NCBI GenBank assembly: GCA_041552055.1
Contig: JBFELO010000040.1
Location: 1 to 33,253 of the forward strand
Direction of reading: 5' to 3'
From: JBFELO01 sp041552055
Lineage (GTDB): Bacteria; Acidobacteriota; Thermoanaerobaculia; Thermoanaerobaculales; Sulfomarinibacteraceae
DNA: 33,253 bases
Part shown: positions 14,512 through 23,578 of the stretch, one piece after another
Numbering within the stretch: position 1 is the stretch's first letter
How the letters are laid out: the number at the start of each line of letters is the position of its first letter
Made by a program: the position numbers and the translations under genes
Notes under the pieces: model-generated
The model's input: only the letters and a program-made list of their open reading frames with translations
Database searches by the model: none
What the model was told of the DNA's origin: nothing

Positions 14512-16122
14512 TCACCCTCGGATGACCTGTCCTTCGGAGTCCATGCGTACGACGCTAGCGACGCTGCCGCCCTCCGCACGCTCGTACCGGACCTCCACGG
14601 CGCCGTCCGCTCGCGGCGACCGGTAGAGGCTGCGGACGACGCGCCGAGCCGCGTCCAGCTCGTGCACCTCCTCGAGAACGTCGTCGGACCAGACCTCCAC
14701 GCGCTCGGCCCCGTCGTCCTCGGACACCAGCAGGTGTCGACGCCGCATCCCGGCTCCGTCATCGACAACCACCGGAGCGGCTGATGTGGGATCTGGTGGC
14801 AGGGCCTCCTCGATCGTGTACCCGGGCGCAACGACCGTCTCGGAGAGATCTACGGTCGGAAACAGCAGCAACCCGATCTGGTGCGGCTCGCCGTTCCGCT
14901 CCACGGTGAAATCCGCCCGCTGGCCCCACTCGGTTTGAGCGAGCGACGTCCGCAGATCGGACGGACTCCCCGGGGCGGTGCCGTTGAATTCGACCACCCG
15001 GTCACCGTGCGCGAAGCCGACGGCCTCCGCCGGGGTGTCGGGCCATACCATCGACACCACCGGTCCCCCGTCTTCCCCCTCGTCGAGCTGGAGGCCGAGG
15101 CGCGGGTACGCCTCGAGACCCCCGGTATCCGCGAACACACCCACATAGTCGGCGAGAGAACGCACGAACCGCGCCGGCTTTTTGGGAGTATCCCCCATGC
15201 CCCCCCCGTGCCCTCCCATGGGATGGCCGTGCGGATCACCTTCCGGGTCGGGAGGCGGGGCAAAGACCGGACAGAACGTGGCGACGCGCATGTCGGGACG
15301 GCCGGTGGCTGCCAGCTCTTCATGGATCCGGCGACCGATTCCGACGTCGTAGGCCACGTGGCCGCTGCCGACGATGACGACCAGAGTGGCGTCCGGGCCG
15401 AGATCTTCAAGGATCGACCGGGCCATGACGACATCCCACAAACACTGCGCAGCGTACATGTTGTCGAACCACCCGGGCGGTAGCATGGCCACGGTTTCGC
15501 CGAAGTAACGCGAGATCAGGTAGCGGTGCTCGGGCGAGCCCGAGGTGTCGATCTCGCCGACCTCATGCCGTTGCTCCTCTGACAGCCCCTCGAGCCCTGA
15601 CCGATTCACGGTACGGGGAATCTCTCGCGGGACGTTGAGCCCGACCACCGGTATCCCGTGGCTGCGCGCGACGTCCATCACCGGACGGTAGTACTCCCAA
15701 CGGTAACTGCCCCGATCGTACCAACCTGCCTCGCGGATAAATTGCTCGTCGTCCATCTCCTGAGCCTGCCACCTCGACAGGAGTTCCCCTTGAGACCTCA
15801 GGAAGAACTCCATTCCGAGGATCAGATCCTGCTTGTGAGCGGCCATCGCCTCCAAGAGATCGGCGTGAAATAGCTTCTGATCGAGGTTGGTGTGGTCCTC
15901 ACCGATCAAGACGACGCGTGCCTCGACAAGCGCGGCCGCGAGCTCGTCGAGGCTGAGCTGGCGGTCTTCCCGACAGTCGTAGAACGTCCCCACCGGCGAC
16001 GACGCGAGATCGGTGGCCCGCGCGGCGTCGCCGATGGGCAGGAGGTCCAGCTCTTCGGCACCGACCGGAACCGTGACTCCCAGGCAGCTCAGAACGGCCA
16101 ACAAACTCCGGCGAACATCCAT
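14512..16122 (-). CDS. Exported ChaN-family (haem-binding/Tiki superfamily) protein with PDZ domain
   Basis: 536 residues with a signal peptide (RRSLLAVLSCLGVTVPVGA). About 45-285 is a ChaN/DUF399-type domain: VVLIGEDHTNLDQKLFHADL, LGMEFFLRSQ, GIPVVGLNVP and VIVGSGHVAYDVG. A His/Gly/Met-rich segment (DPHGHPMGGHGGGMGD) that could bind metal follows, then a PDZ domain (about 340-430, LGLQLDEGEDGG...AVGFAHGDRVVEFNG) and a beta-rich tail. ChaN proteins bind haem or iron at the outer membrane, and related folds act as proteases. A role in haem or metal handling is inferred. The ATG at 16122 is chosen: GGAGG lies 5 bases upstream, and the in-frame ATG at 16146 falls inside the -10 promoter box. Downstream: the LCIB gene. 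Confidence 0.88.
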   Translation of the reverse strand: MDVRRSLLAVLSCLGVTVPVGAEELDLLPIGDAARATDLASSPVGTFYDCREDRQLSLDELAAALVEARVVLIGEDHTNLDQKLFHADLLEAMAAHKQDLILGMEFFLRSQGELLSRWQAQEMDDEQFIREAGWYDRGSYRWEYYRPVMDVARSHGIPVVGLNVPREIPRTVNRSGLEGLSEEQRHEVGEIDTSGSPEHRYLISRYFGETVAMLPPGWFDNMYAAQCLWDVVMARSILEDLGPDATLVVIVGSGHVAYDVGIGRRIHEELAATGRPDMRVATFCPVFAPPPDPEGDPHGHPMGGHGGGMGDTPKKPARFVRSLADYVGVFADTGGLEAYPRLGLQLDEGEDGGPVVSMVWPDTPAEAVGFAHGDRVVEFNGTAPGSPSDLRTSLAQTEWGQRADFTVERNGEPHQIGLLLFPTVDLSETVVAPGYTIEEALPPDPTSAAPVVVDDGAGMRRRHLLVSEDDGAERVEVWSDDVLEEVHELDAARRVVRSLYRSPRADGAVEVRYERAEGGSVASVVRMDSEGQVIRG

Positions 16123-16141
16123 CTCGGCCTCCACGCTCGAC

Positions 16142-16170
16142 ACCATAGATGATCACGAAAGATCAGGCAA
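16142..16170 (-). promoter_or_regulatory. Probable sigma70-type promoter of the ChaN-LCIB genes
   Basis: On the minus strand TTGCCT (16170-16165, 4/6), a 17-base spacer and TATGGT (16147-16142, 4/6). The start of transcription near 16135 rules out the in-frame ATG at 16146 and supports translation from 16122. Confidence 0.45.
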
Positions 16171-16277
16171 AACCGACTCGACCGATAGTGTCGCGATCAC
16201 CATCGACCACCAGAGGTCCCCCGTCTGACACGACGCGACGGCTCGCACTATCATCTCCTCAACCAGTCAATTGCTGA

Positions 16278-16286
16278 TGTTACAAT
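16278..16286 (+). promoter_or_regulatory. Possible extended -10 promoter of the long greA gene
   Basis: TGTTACAAT reads as TG-n-TACAAT (5/6 to TATAAT) without a convincing -35. The leader to the ATG at 16330 would be about 37 bases. Confidence 0.4.
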
Positions 16287-16329
16287 CCTCCGCCACCCCG
16301 GCTGCGCAGCGGCCGCCCGAGAGGAGACC

Positions 16330-18441
16330 ATGTCCGACCGACCCATGGTGACTCGCGATTTCCAGGAGGCGATCGAGACCGAGAACTGGGACCGGCTGGA
16401 AGAGCTGTGGTTCGAGGCCCTCGATGCCGAGGAGATCCCGATCGCCGAACTGCTTGAGGTCCGTCGAAGCCTCTGGAAAAGCGGGAACAAAAGCCTCGCG
16501 CTCACCCTCCTCGAGCTGCTCGCCGACGCGTGCGAGGCACGGGAAGACTCCCGGGGCGTTGTGCGCGTGCTCTCCGAGCTGGTTCGTCTGAGCTCTCCTC
16601 CGTCCACGGAACTGCTCCGCCGACTCGAAGAATCATTTGCGGTTGACAGGCAGAGCTGTCCGTCGCTGCGCCCGGTCCTCGACCGCTACCGGCTCGCGGA
16701 GTCGCGCAAACCGGTCGAGACGTTGGCGATCATGGAACGCTGGCTCGATCACGATCGGGGCACGGTGGTCGAGGTGATCGGCAAGGGCGTTGGCCGCGTG
16801 ACCGACGCCAACCTCGAGCTCGAGACATTCAAGGTAGACCTGGGAGGGCCGCGGCCGGTATCGGTGCCGTTCGGAGTCGCAAATCGATACCTGCGCCGTC
16901 TGCCTGAAGGTGACTTCAGAAGAAGAAAGGTGGAGGACCCGGCCTCGCTCGTGGCCGTGGTGACCGAGAGCCCGGGCGAGGCATTGATCGAACTGCTCTC
17001 GAGCCACGGCGAACCGGTCGATGTCGCGTCCATCAAGGTCGCCCTGGGAGAGCTGGTTCCCGCAAACACCTGGTCTTCGTGGTGGAACAAGGCCCGCTCG
17101 CACCCACGGGTGTTGACGTCGGGGTCGGGATCGCGGCTCCGGTACTCGATCGCCCGCAGTGCCGAATCCGCGAGCGACGCGTTGCTGTCCGAACTCCGAG
17201 CGGCGCCACCTCGCGACCGGCTGAAGGTCGCCCGACGCCTGGCGGGCCGAGAAGCTGACACTGCGGGTGCGGCGGCGGAGGTGCTCGCCGGTTCGCTGAT
17301 GAGCATCGCGGCAACCGATCCCGGCCTCGCGTGGGAAACGGCGAGCGTCCTGGCGGACCTGCCGAACGGAGCGGTACCCGCCGCGGACTGTCGTCAACGT
17401 CTGCTCGGCGACGCCGAGCACCTGCGCCTCCTGTCGGGAATTCACGAGCGGGTTGCGCGGGCAGAGGCGCTGGAAGCGATCCGGTCGGCGCATCCACACG
17501 CATGGGCCGACGTCTGGGCCGAGTGGTTCCTCCACGAGCAGCACCCCGTGATCCTCGGCTCGATCGCCGACGTCCTCGAGGCCGAAGGGACCACCGGGGC
17601 TCTCGATGCCTCCATCGAGGCGGTGTTTCGCAACCACTGCGCGCATCCGGCGCAGTTCGTCTGGGCGTGTGAGGCAATGACCGAGCCGGATGCTCCGGTT
17701 CAGATTCGGCGTCGGATGACGCCGTCGCTGCTGGAAAAGCTGCCCGACGCGCTGGGGCGAAGCGAATTCAGTCCCGTGAGGGCGCGCGCCAAGGACCTCC
17801 TCGCCGGAGGTCGTGTGGCGGTCCGGCTGATTCTCGAGCAGGCCACGCCGCAGCAGTCCGAACGCTTCATCTCGAGAATAGGACGTCTTTCGGCGGTGGA
17901 ACCACAACGGCTTCGAGTTCTCGAGGAGGCCGCCCGACACGCCCTGGGAACGGAACGCGAGGACCACACGCCGATTTTCGTCGCCACACGTTCCTCTGTC
18001 GAGGCTAAGCGTCTCGATCTGAAACAGCTACTCGAGGTCGACATCCCGAAGACGCTGAAGGGGATTCAGGCCGCCGCCGCCGAGGGGGACCTGCGCGAGA
18101 ACTTCGAATACCACATGCTGCGGGACCGGCAAGAACTCCAGTCGGCCAGAGCCGCGGCGCTCCAGCGCGACTTGGCTCGGGTCCAGATTCTGCAATCGGG
18201 ATCCGCCGACACGTCGAAGGTGAACATCGGCACGATCGTACGGCTTACCGACGATGGCGGTGACCCACTGCAACCGATCACGATTCTCGGATCATGGGAT
18301 GCGGACCCCTCTCGCCGAATCTTCGCAAACGACAGCGGTATCGCACAGCTCCTCATTGGAAGCGCCGTGGGTGATACTGTGGAGGTCGAAGGGGTGTCCG
18401 CAACGATCACCGAGATCGACGCCTGGACCGGCGAGAACTGA
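16330..18441 (+). CDS. Long-form GreA-type transcription elongation factor
   Basis: 703 residues, against about 158 for ordinary GreA. The last 150 residues are GreA-like: a coiled-coil hairpin with LKGIQAAAAEGDLRENFEYH (acidic tip Asp about 587 and Glu about 590 conserved, as needed to activate RNA polymerase transcript cleavage), then the C-terminal FKBP-like domain (VNIGTIVRLTD, IAQLLIGSAVGDTVEVE). The first about 550 residues are a mostly helical extension with no motif I recognise, starting with a TPR-like region. A similar long GreA of about 715 residues is known in Chlamydia. Expected role: rescue of backtracked RNA polymerase through its secondary channel. The ATG at 16330 has GAGAGGAG 5 bases upstream. 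Confidence 0.88.
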   Translation: MSDRPMVTRDFQEAIETENWDRLEELWFEALDAEEIPIAELLEVRRSLWKSGNKSLALTLLELLADACEAREDSRGVVRVLSELVRLSSPPSTELLRRLEESFAVDRQSCPSLRPVLDRYRLAESRKPVETLAIMERWLDHDRGTVVEVIGKGVGRVTDANLELETFKVDLGGPRPVSVPFGVANRYLRRLPEGDFRRRKVEDPASLVAVVTESPGEALIELLSSHGEPVDVASIKVALGELVPANTWSSWWNKARSHPRVLTSGSGSRLRYSIARSAESASDALLSELRAAPPRDRLKVARRLAGREADTAGAAAEVLAGSLMSIAATDPGLAWETASVLADLPNGAVPAADCRQRLLGDAEHLRLLSGIHERVARAEALEAIRSAHPHAWADVWAEWFLHEQHPVILGSIADVLEAEGTTGALDASIEAVFRNHCAHPAQFVWACEAMTEPDAPVQIRRRMTPSLLEKLPDALGRSEFSPVRARAKDLLAGGRVAVRLILEQATPQQSERFISRIGRLSAVEPQRLRVLEEAARHALGTEREDHTPIFVATRSSVEAKRLDLKQLLEVDIPKTLKGIQAAAAEGDLRENFEYHMLRDRQELQSARAAALQRDLARVQILQSGSADTSKVNIGTIVRLTDDGGDPLQPITILGSWDADPSRRIFANDSGIAQLLIGSAVGDTVEVEGVSATITEIDAWTGEN

Positions 18442-18462
18442 CAGACGCGGAATCAGTCGACG

Positions 18463-19386
18463 ATGAGCACGCGCGAACTCCGAACCCGCCACGAGTTGCT
18501 GTATCACGCCTTCCGGATCTTTCTCGGCGCCGGCGGCACGTTGCCACTCGCCGTGACGCGCCCGTTGGGTCGTCAACTCGGAGTTGCGGCGCTCGCCTTC
18601 GCATCCCGGGACAGAAAGCGGGCCCGAGCACACCTCAGGATCGCCTTCCCCGACCGCCCGGAAAGCCAGATCCGGCACCTCCTCCTCGAGTTTGCACGAC
18701 ACCTCGGCGCCCTCCTTTCCGAGGTCGCGTGGCTGTCGAAAGCGTCTCCGTACCAGGTCATGGAGCTCTGCTCGGTCGAGGGTATGGAACACCTGAGGGA
18801 GGCGCTTGACGCCGGCCAAGGAGCGGTGATCGTAACCGGCCACTGCGGCAACTGGGAGTTGCTCAACGCCAGGGTGTGCGTTGGTGGAGTCCCGTTGACG
18901 ATCGCCGTGCGCGGTCTCGAGGATCCTCGCCTCGACCGAGTGGCCGTCACACTCCGGTCTCGGTTCGGCGCCGAGGTCGCCGCGCGTGGTGCCGCCGCCG
19001 GCCGCGAACTCATGGCCGCGCTCCGACGAAACCGGGTGAATGGCCTCTTGATCGACCAGGACATTCGCGACATTCCGGGTGTCTTCGTGCCGTTCTTCGG
19101 TCGGCCGGCATGGACGCCGTCGGGCGCGGCCGCCCTCGCGATTCGGAAACGGTGCGCCACGATTCCCGCGTTCATCCACCGACGGGAAGACAACACCCAC
19201 CACGTGGTCGTGCACCCACCGTTGGCCCCGCCAAAGGACGGTCGCCTCGAGGAAATGGTCACCGAGCTGACCGCACTTTCCACCGCCGCCATCGAGCGAC
19301 AGATCGTGGCCCACCCTGAACAGTGGGTTTGGATGCACCGGCGGTGGCGAACGCGGCCAGAAGGGGGTGAGCGGGTGAGGGGGTGA
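18463..19386 (+). CDS. LpxL/HtrB-like lysophospholipid acyltransferase
   Basis: 307 residues. Family members add the secondary acyl chains to lipid A at the inner face of the cytoplasmic membrane. Visible: the HX4-5E catalytic motif in GHCGNWE (about 126-132), LIDQDIRDIPGVFVPFFGRP, TPSGAAALA, and the C-terminal PEQWVWMHRRWRTRP, all characteristic of LpxL/LpxM. This supports a Gram-negative envelope, although exact substrate and position are unknown. It starts 21 bases after the greA stop, so it may be co-transcribed. The last residues (GGERVRG) are encoded by a GGGTGAG-type repeat that runs past the stop codon, so the true ancestral C-terminus may have been altered. Confidence 0.92.
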   Translation: MSTRELRTRHELLYHAFRIFLGAGGTLPLAVTRPLGRQLGVAALAFASRDRKRARAHLRIAFPDRPESQIRHLLLEFARHLGALLSEVAWLSKASPYQVMELCSVEGMEHLREALDAGQGAVIVTGHCGNWELLNARVCVGGVPLTIAVRGLEDPRLDRVAVTLRSRFGAEVAARGAAAGRELMAALRRNRVNGLLIDQDIRDIPGVFVPFFGRPAWTPSGAAALAIRKRCATIPAFIHRREDNTHHVVVHPPLAPPKDGRLEEMVTELTALSTAAIERQIVAHPEQWVWMHRRWRTRPEGGERVRG

Positions 19387-19396
19387 TGGAGTGGGG
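19363..19396 (+). repeat. GGGTGAG-type short tandem repeat across a stop codon
   Basis: Four imperfect units (GGGGGTGAGC, GGGTGAGG, GGGTGATGGA, GTGGGG) span the last codons and stop (19384-19386) of the acyltransferase gene and continue into the intergenic region. Confidence 0.6.
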
Positions 19397-19419
19397 TCCT
19401 CTCCGGGTTTTGCGTTTCG

Positions 19420-19602
19420 CGGATCTCTCGGACCCTTGACGCGCCCTCTCCCCAACGCCCTACCCGCGGTTGCCACCTTCAGCAATCTTGGGTCTGGAAT
19501 GCGTTGGTGTGGTGGGCCAAGAAGGTCCCGAGATTGTTGAAGATGGCACGCCCGCACGAGGCGCTGTCGTCAGCCTGCCATTCGTATCGACCATCTGACA
19601 CC
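19420..19602 (+). repeat. Hairpin repeat element, copy 2
   Basis: The left flank GACGCGCCCTCTC (19438-19450) and CCCGCGGTTGCCA lead into arms 19471-19492 and 19527-19548 (19 of 22 pair, 34-base loop) with core AGCAATCTTGGG / CCCGAGATTGTTG. The conserved right flank GGCACGCCCGCAC is at 19545-19557 and overlaps the right arm. The remaining part of the gap to 20033 (about 430 bases) holds no gene, promoter or terminator that I can support. The element lies between convergent genes. Confidence 0.8.
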
Positions 19603-20033
19603 AGAGGCAGCCTTACCCTTCGGCCGCCGCTCGCCTCTCACCTTTCAGAGTCCACATTCAGGGACACGTCCACTCTGGTTTTGGGCGCGATGGAGTTCAC
19701 TTCAACCTGGTCTCGGCGTGCAGCAGAAGCGCGATGCTGATCGATCTTGCGACCCTCGAGCACAGGGTTCTCACCGACTCGACCCTTTTATTCGTGGTAT
19801 TGCTCTTGCGCTACCGTCTGCTCGCGCGACTCTCACCGCCCAGGGTTGTATCCCCGACTCTCACGACTTGCTGTCCACATGTCCCGCGAACGTATGATTG
19901 AGAAATGCGGTTCAGCCCCGACTGGCGAACCCACCTCGTTTGTCCGAAGGGACGCCCACCGATCCAACGCTGCGGTCAGCTCATCGGTTATTCTGTGGCA
20001 GACTCGACAATGTCGAAAAGACGTCGTTCGAAG

Positions 20034-22625
20034 TCACCGAGCAAGTCGGTGCCCCCGTCTCGGCACCGGCCTTCTGGCTGGCGGCACCGAAAGACGGTAG
20101 GTCGCAATCTCGTTGGCGCCGATTGAAGCGGAGATGACGCCGTTGGTCATAGAGGCGACGGAGATATCCGTCTCGACGAGAGAGGTTTGCCATGCCCTCG
20201 ATGGACTGATCGCGGACGCGTCGATGAGGACGGTTCTCCCCTGTCCGCCAAGCTCCCACATCCTTACGATGTAACCGGCTCTGGAATCCTCCGCCGGTTT
20301 GAATGCGGTCACCACGACATCGTTCACATCGATCGACAGCAGACTGGCGGTAGCGTCGCGGAGGGGACCGGTCCGGTTGCGAGGCAGCGCGACCGGGTGG
20401 AGAGGGTTCTGGTGAGCCATGGCTGTGCGCATCGCCTCGGCGCCGTCGAACCGACCTTCGGCGCCGCGCAAGGCAAACCGGTTCAAAAAGAAATCGTCGC
20501 CGCCCTGGTTGCCGCTTCCCGCACCTTGCGCCTGCTCCATTACTACTACTTTGACATCGTCGCCGGCGAGATCGAATGCGGAATCGGTGCTGTCGTTGAC
20601 CTGCATCGCGTACGCGTCCCAATTCGACAGCACCAGGTGGAAGTCATCGAGGCCAAAGCTCACGAAGTGATTCAGGGTCATTCGGCTCGCCCGCGTCCCG
20701 GGCAGGAAATCACCCCCCTCGGTCACCAAACCCGGCCTGGCGATCGCCCCGAGCTCCTCGAAACGGATCTCCGCCCCCGGGAGGTTGGCGTGAAATCTGT
20801 AGGTCTGGAATCCGGTCTCGTTTTCTCTTATCGCATTTTCAATGTCGATCCGATCCACATCGGAATACAGGGTGACGCGGACGGTTCGCCGGGGACCGGT
20901 CAAGTCGACCCTCAACGTGGCGGACACCGGTCCCACGTCCTCTGCCACGACCGACTGGACGGTGCCAGCTCCGTAGTCGTTCAGTCCGTTGCCACCCGCT
21001 AGTTCTACGTCGGGATCGGTGGCCTTGGCTACCGCGTTGATCATCTCACCCCGGTTGCCCAGCACCACCCGATAACCGTCATTCTCGATGGTGCGGCTCG
21101 ATGGAGTTACCGTGGCTGCATCCGGCAACGCCGAGGGGATCCCCACGGCGTATCGGTAAACCCGGTAGCCCAGAGAAGGGACATCACGTGCCAGAAACCG
21201 CAGTCTCGTCGTTTCACCGTCGGTGACGAGCTGACTCGGAGCCTCGAAACCGGTTCTGATGTCGGTCACGATAAACGGCCCTGGCCCGGTCACCTCGATC
21301 TCAGCTACATCGGTGCGGTTGAAGCTGAGCGTATTGAAGACCGCAAACCTGTCTTCGTCCGGTGTGGTGAACAATCGAGAAATCGTCGCCTCTGCGGCGG
21401 TGATGGCACCGTCTACGGCATCCTCGATGTGCTGAGCCCAGGATTCCTTGTCAGCCTCCATCTGGGCGAGTGACGGGCCACCGTCCGTGACGTGCCAGCC
21501 GTGCTCGAAGTACTTCCATGCCGAGACCATGCCCCGCTCGAGGCTGGCACGGACCGGTGGCCAAAAACCCGTGGAATGGAGTTCGGCCCACACCGCCAGC
21601 GCCTCGGCGGTCCGCATCCGCTCGAGCGCGCGGCGGGCCCGCGAGGTCCGCTCGGCCAACGATGCCGGCCACATGTCCCAGTCGTTGCCCCAGCCGCCTC
21701 GCAGCGTCTCGAGCAGTGAGGTCGCGCCGCTCGCCTCGAGGTTCTGGAAGAAATCGACGCCGTTGGACATGACTGCAGTGTTTCCAGTGGCGTTCTGGTT
21801 GTAGGCCACGACCGCGTCGAGCACCGACGTCGACTGCCAGCTGACGTCGTCCCAGCCTGCCCCAAAGAGCCCGGTGGCCGAGATCCCGGGCATTCGACTC
21901 TGGGTGCGCATGATCTGAAGGTCGATCAACGATGGATCGGACAGGTTATCACGGGCCTCGGCGTAGCCCCCCCAGTCCCGGTTGGAGCCGAGCAGGTTGT
22001 ACCACTTGAAGAGGAGCGTCTTGCCGTCCGGCCCCTGCCAGATGAAGAGTTCCTCGTCGAACCTGTCTGGCGCCGACTGCCAACACCCACAGACGCCCTT
22101 CCACGTGTACGCCACGCCGCTGCCCGCCCACAGGCTGGCGAGGCCCCACGGACTTGTGTGGTTCTCCCGATACTCGGCGAGCGGAAACCGGAGACCGTGC
22201 CGGCGTGCTATCCGACCCGGGTAGTAGCCAGCGCGAATCGCTGTCTCTGTCGACAGCGCGCCGTACAGGGTGACGAATGGATTCAGCGGCACGGTGATAT
22301 GACCGGTGCGGATGGCCCCGATCAGCTGCGCGAACTTTTCCGGTGTGCGGTTCTGCTCATACAGGTACAGCCACCACCAGCAGTCGGGGGCGTACCTCGC
22401 TTGCTCCTCCGGCGGTGCCGACGCTGTCTCCGCAATCTGCTGCAGGAAGTAATCCAGCTCGGCCAGGATCGCCGCGTCATACTCGGCCGCCGTCGCATTC
22501 CAGTTGTAGTCCGTGTGATTGCTGTTCATCAGATAGACGTCGTGAGCAGCTGCCGAGGGCGTCATCAGGCCCAGAGGGACGAATACCCATACCTTCAATT
22601 CTGAGGGGGTTCTCCATCTTCGCAT
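20034..22625 (-). CDS. Exported glycoside hydrolase family 38-type alpha-mannosidase
   Basis: 863 residues from the chosen start, with a signal peptide (VWVFVPLGLMTPSAAA) and then the GH38 N-terminal barrel: NSNHTDYNW gives the zinc-binding His and Asp, followed by LNPFVTLYGALSTETAIRAG, GLASLWAGSGV, WYNLLGSNRDWGGY, and FGAGWDDV with a likely nucleophile Asp. The C-terminal half is the beta-sandwich region of GH38 (FAVFNTLSFNRTDVAEIEV, YRVVLGNRGEMINAV). It would trim alpha-mannosides outside the cytoplasm. The frame extends upstream to a TTG at 22820, but that adds residues unlike the family. The ATG at 22625 is preferred for the signal peptide, although its ribosome binding site is poor. No sugar transporter or sulfatase neighbours, so the substrate cannot be inferred. 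Confidence 0.85.
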   Translation of the reverse strand: MRRWRTPSELKVWVFVPLGLMTPSAAAHDVYLMNSNHTDYNWNATAAEYDAAILAELDYFLQQIAETASAPPEEQARYAPDCWWWLYLYEQNRTPEKFAQLIGAIRTGHITVPLNPFVTLYGALSTETAIRAGYYPGRIARRHGLRFPLAEYRENHTSPWGLASLWAGSGVAYTWKGVCGCWQSAPDRFDEELFIWQGPDGKTLLFKWYNLLGSNRDWGGYAEARDNLSDPSLIDLQIMRTQSRMPGISATGLFGAGWDDVSWQSTSVLDAVVAYNQNATGNTAVMSNGVDFFQNLEASGATSLLETLRGGWGNDWDMWPASLAERTSRARRALERMRTAEALAVWAELHSTGFWPPVRASLERGMVSAWKYFEHGWHVTDGGPSLAQMEADKESWAQHIEDAVDGAITAAEATISRLFTTPDEDRFAVFNTLSFNRTDVAEIEVTGPGPFIVTDIRTGFEAPSQLVTDGETTRLRFLARDVPSLGYRVYRYAVGIPSALPDAATVTPSSRTIENDGYRVVLGNRGEMINAVAKATDPDVELAGGNGLNDYGAGTVQSVVAEDVGPVSATLRVDLTGPRRTVRVTLYSDVDRIDIENAIRENETGFQTYRFHANLPGAEIRFEELGAIARPGLVTEGGDFLPGTRASRMTLNHFVSFGLDDFHLVLSNWDAYAMQVNDSTDSAFDLAGDDVKVVVMEQAQGAGSGNQGGDDFFLNRFALRGAEGRFDGAEAMRTAMAHQNPLHPVALPRNRTGPLRDATASLLSIDVNDVVVTAFKPAEDSRAGYIVRMWELGGQGRTVLIDASAISPSRAWQTSLVETDISVASMTNGVISASIGANEIATYRLSVPPARRPVPRRGHRLAR

Positions 22626-22839
22626 GCCGTGGGCCAGAATCTCCGTGATTCCACCGCGTAGCTGTGACAGTGACTGATCACCACAACGAGAATTCAACTT
22701 CAACAGACTAAGGATCGCCCAGATGATGTTGTCTCCCCCACTCGGCACGAAGAGAATACAACGCCACGGTTCGGCTTCAACATGGTGCCCTCGATATCGA
22801 GGTAAAGTTAGCCGGCTCAAGTGCCGGGATGGAAAATCT

Positions 22840-23472
22840 TCACACTCCCACCTTCGGGCAGATGTCGTCCAGTGCGCACGATTCGCAGCGCGGCTTCCGT
22901 GCCGTGCACACCCGCCGGCCGTGGAGGATCATCCGCATCGAGAACCGGATCCACTCCTCGTGGGGGATGGTCCTCTCCAGCCGCTGCGCGATCTTCTCGG
23001 GATCGTCGAGTCGAGTGAGCCCGAGCCGGCGTGCGACGCGGCGGACATGGGTGTCGACGGTGACGCCGGCGGCGATCCCGTACCCCTCGCCCAGCACGAC
23101 CTTGGCGGTCTTTCGACCGACTCCGGGCAATTTCACGAGCTGCTCGATCTCAGCCGGCACGGCTTCCTCGTGATCGGTGGTCAGGACGTGCGCCGTCCCC
23201 TGCAGGGCGGCCGCCTTGTTTCGAAAGAACCCGGTCGGCCTGATCTCCTCTTCAACGTCACCCCGGGTGGCCGCCGCCAGGGCCGACGGTGTCGGCCAGC
23301 GGGCGAAGAAGCCCGGGGTCACCCGGTTGACCCTCTGGTCGGTGCACTGGGCCGACAGAACGGTCGCGACCAACAGCTCCCAGGGGTTGCGGAAGTCGAG
23401 CTCACACCGAGCATCCGGGTACTCTTCGGCGAGTCGTTCGACGACTGCGACGGCACGTTCCGAGGCTCTCAT
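22840..23472 (-). CDS. nth: Endonuclease III (DNA glycosylase/AP lyase)
   Basis: 210 residues, usual length. It removes oxidised pyrimidines from DNA and cuts the abasic site (base excision repair). Visible: LLVATVLSAQCTDQRVN, the helix-hairpin-helix LPGVGRKTAKVVLG containing the catalytic Lys, VDTHVRRVARRLGL with the catalytic Asp, and the 4Fe-4S cluster loop Cys-x6-Cys-x2-Cys-x5-Cys (CTARKPRCESCALDDIC). All key residues are present. It ends about 215 bases before the chosen GH38 start. Short degenerate repeats separate it from the nucleoside kinase upstream. Confidence 0.96.
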   Translation of the reverse strand: MRASERAVAVVERLAEEYPDARCELDFRNPWELLVATVLSAQCTDQRVNRVTPGFFARWPTPSALAAATRGDVEEEIRPTGFFRNKAAALQGTAHVLTTDHEEAVPAEIEQLVKLPGVGRKTAKVVLGEGYGIAAGVTVDTHVRRVARRLGLTRLDDPEKIAQRLERTIPHEEWIRFSMRMILHGRRVCTARKPRCESCALDDICPKVGV

Positions 23473-23495
23473 GCTGTGAATTGTAGCCGCGAAGC

Positions 23496-23578
23496 GTGTT
23501 CAGAGTTCAGTGTTCAGATGCCAGAGTCCATGGCTCACATCTTACGCCTTACGGCGCACAGCTTACGGCTCATAGCCC
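23496..23578 (+). repeat. Degenerate short-period repeats between nth and the nucleoside kinase gene
   Basis: TTCAG occurs three times at 7-8 base spacing (GTTCAGAGTTCAGTGTTCAG), followed by ATGCCAG and then CTTACG three times (CTTACGCCTTACGG ... GCTTACGGCTCATAG). It resembles the ATGCCAGATGCCGG tract at 13420. No coding content. Confidence 0.65.

Noticed and set aside
16633..19557. Long minus-strand open frames opposite greA and the acyltransferase gene
   Set aside because: Shadows; plus strand has recognisable GreA and LpxL motifs and ribosome binding sites.
19603..20033. Small plus-strand frames in the gap before the GH38 gene
   Set aside because: No ribosome binding sites, no protein-like pattern, several overlapping frames of equal length.
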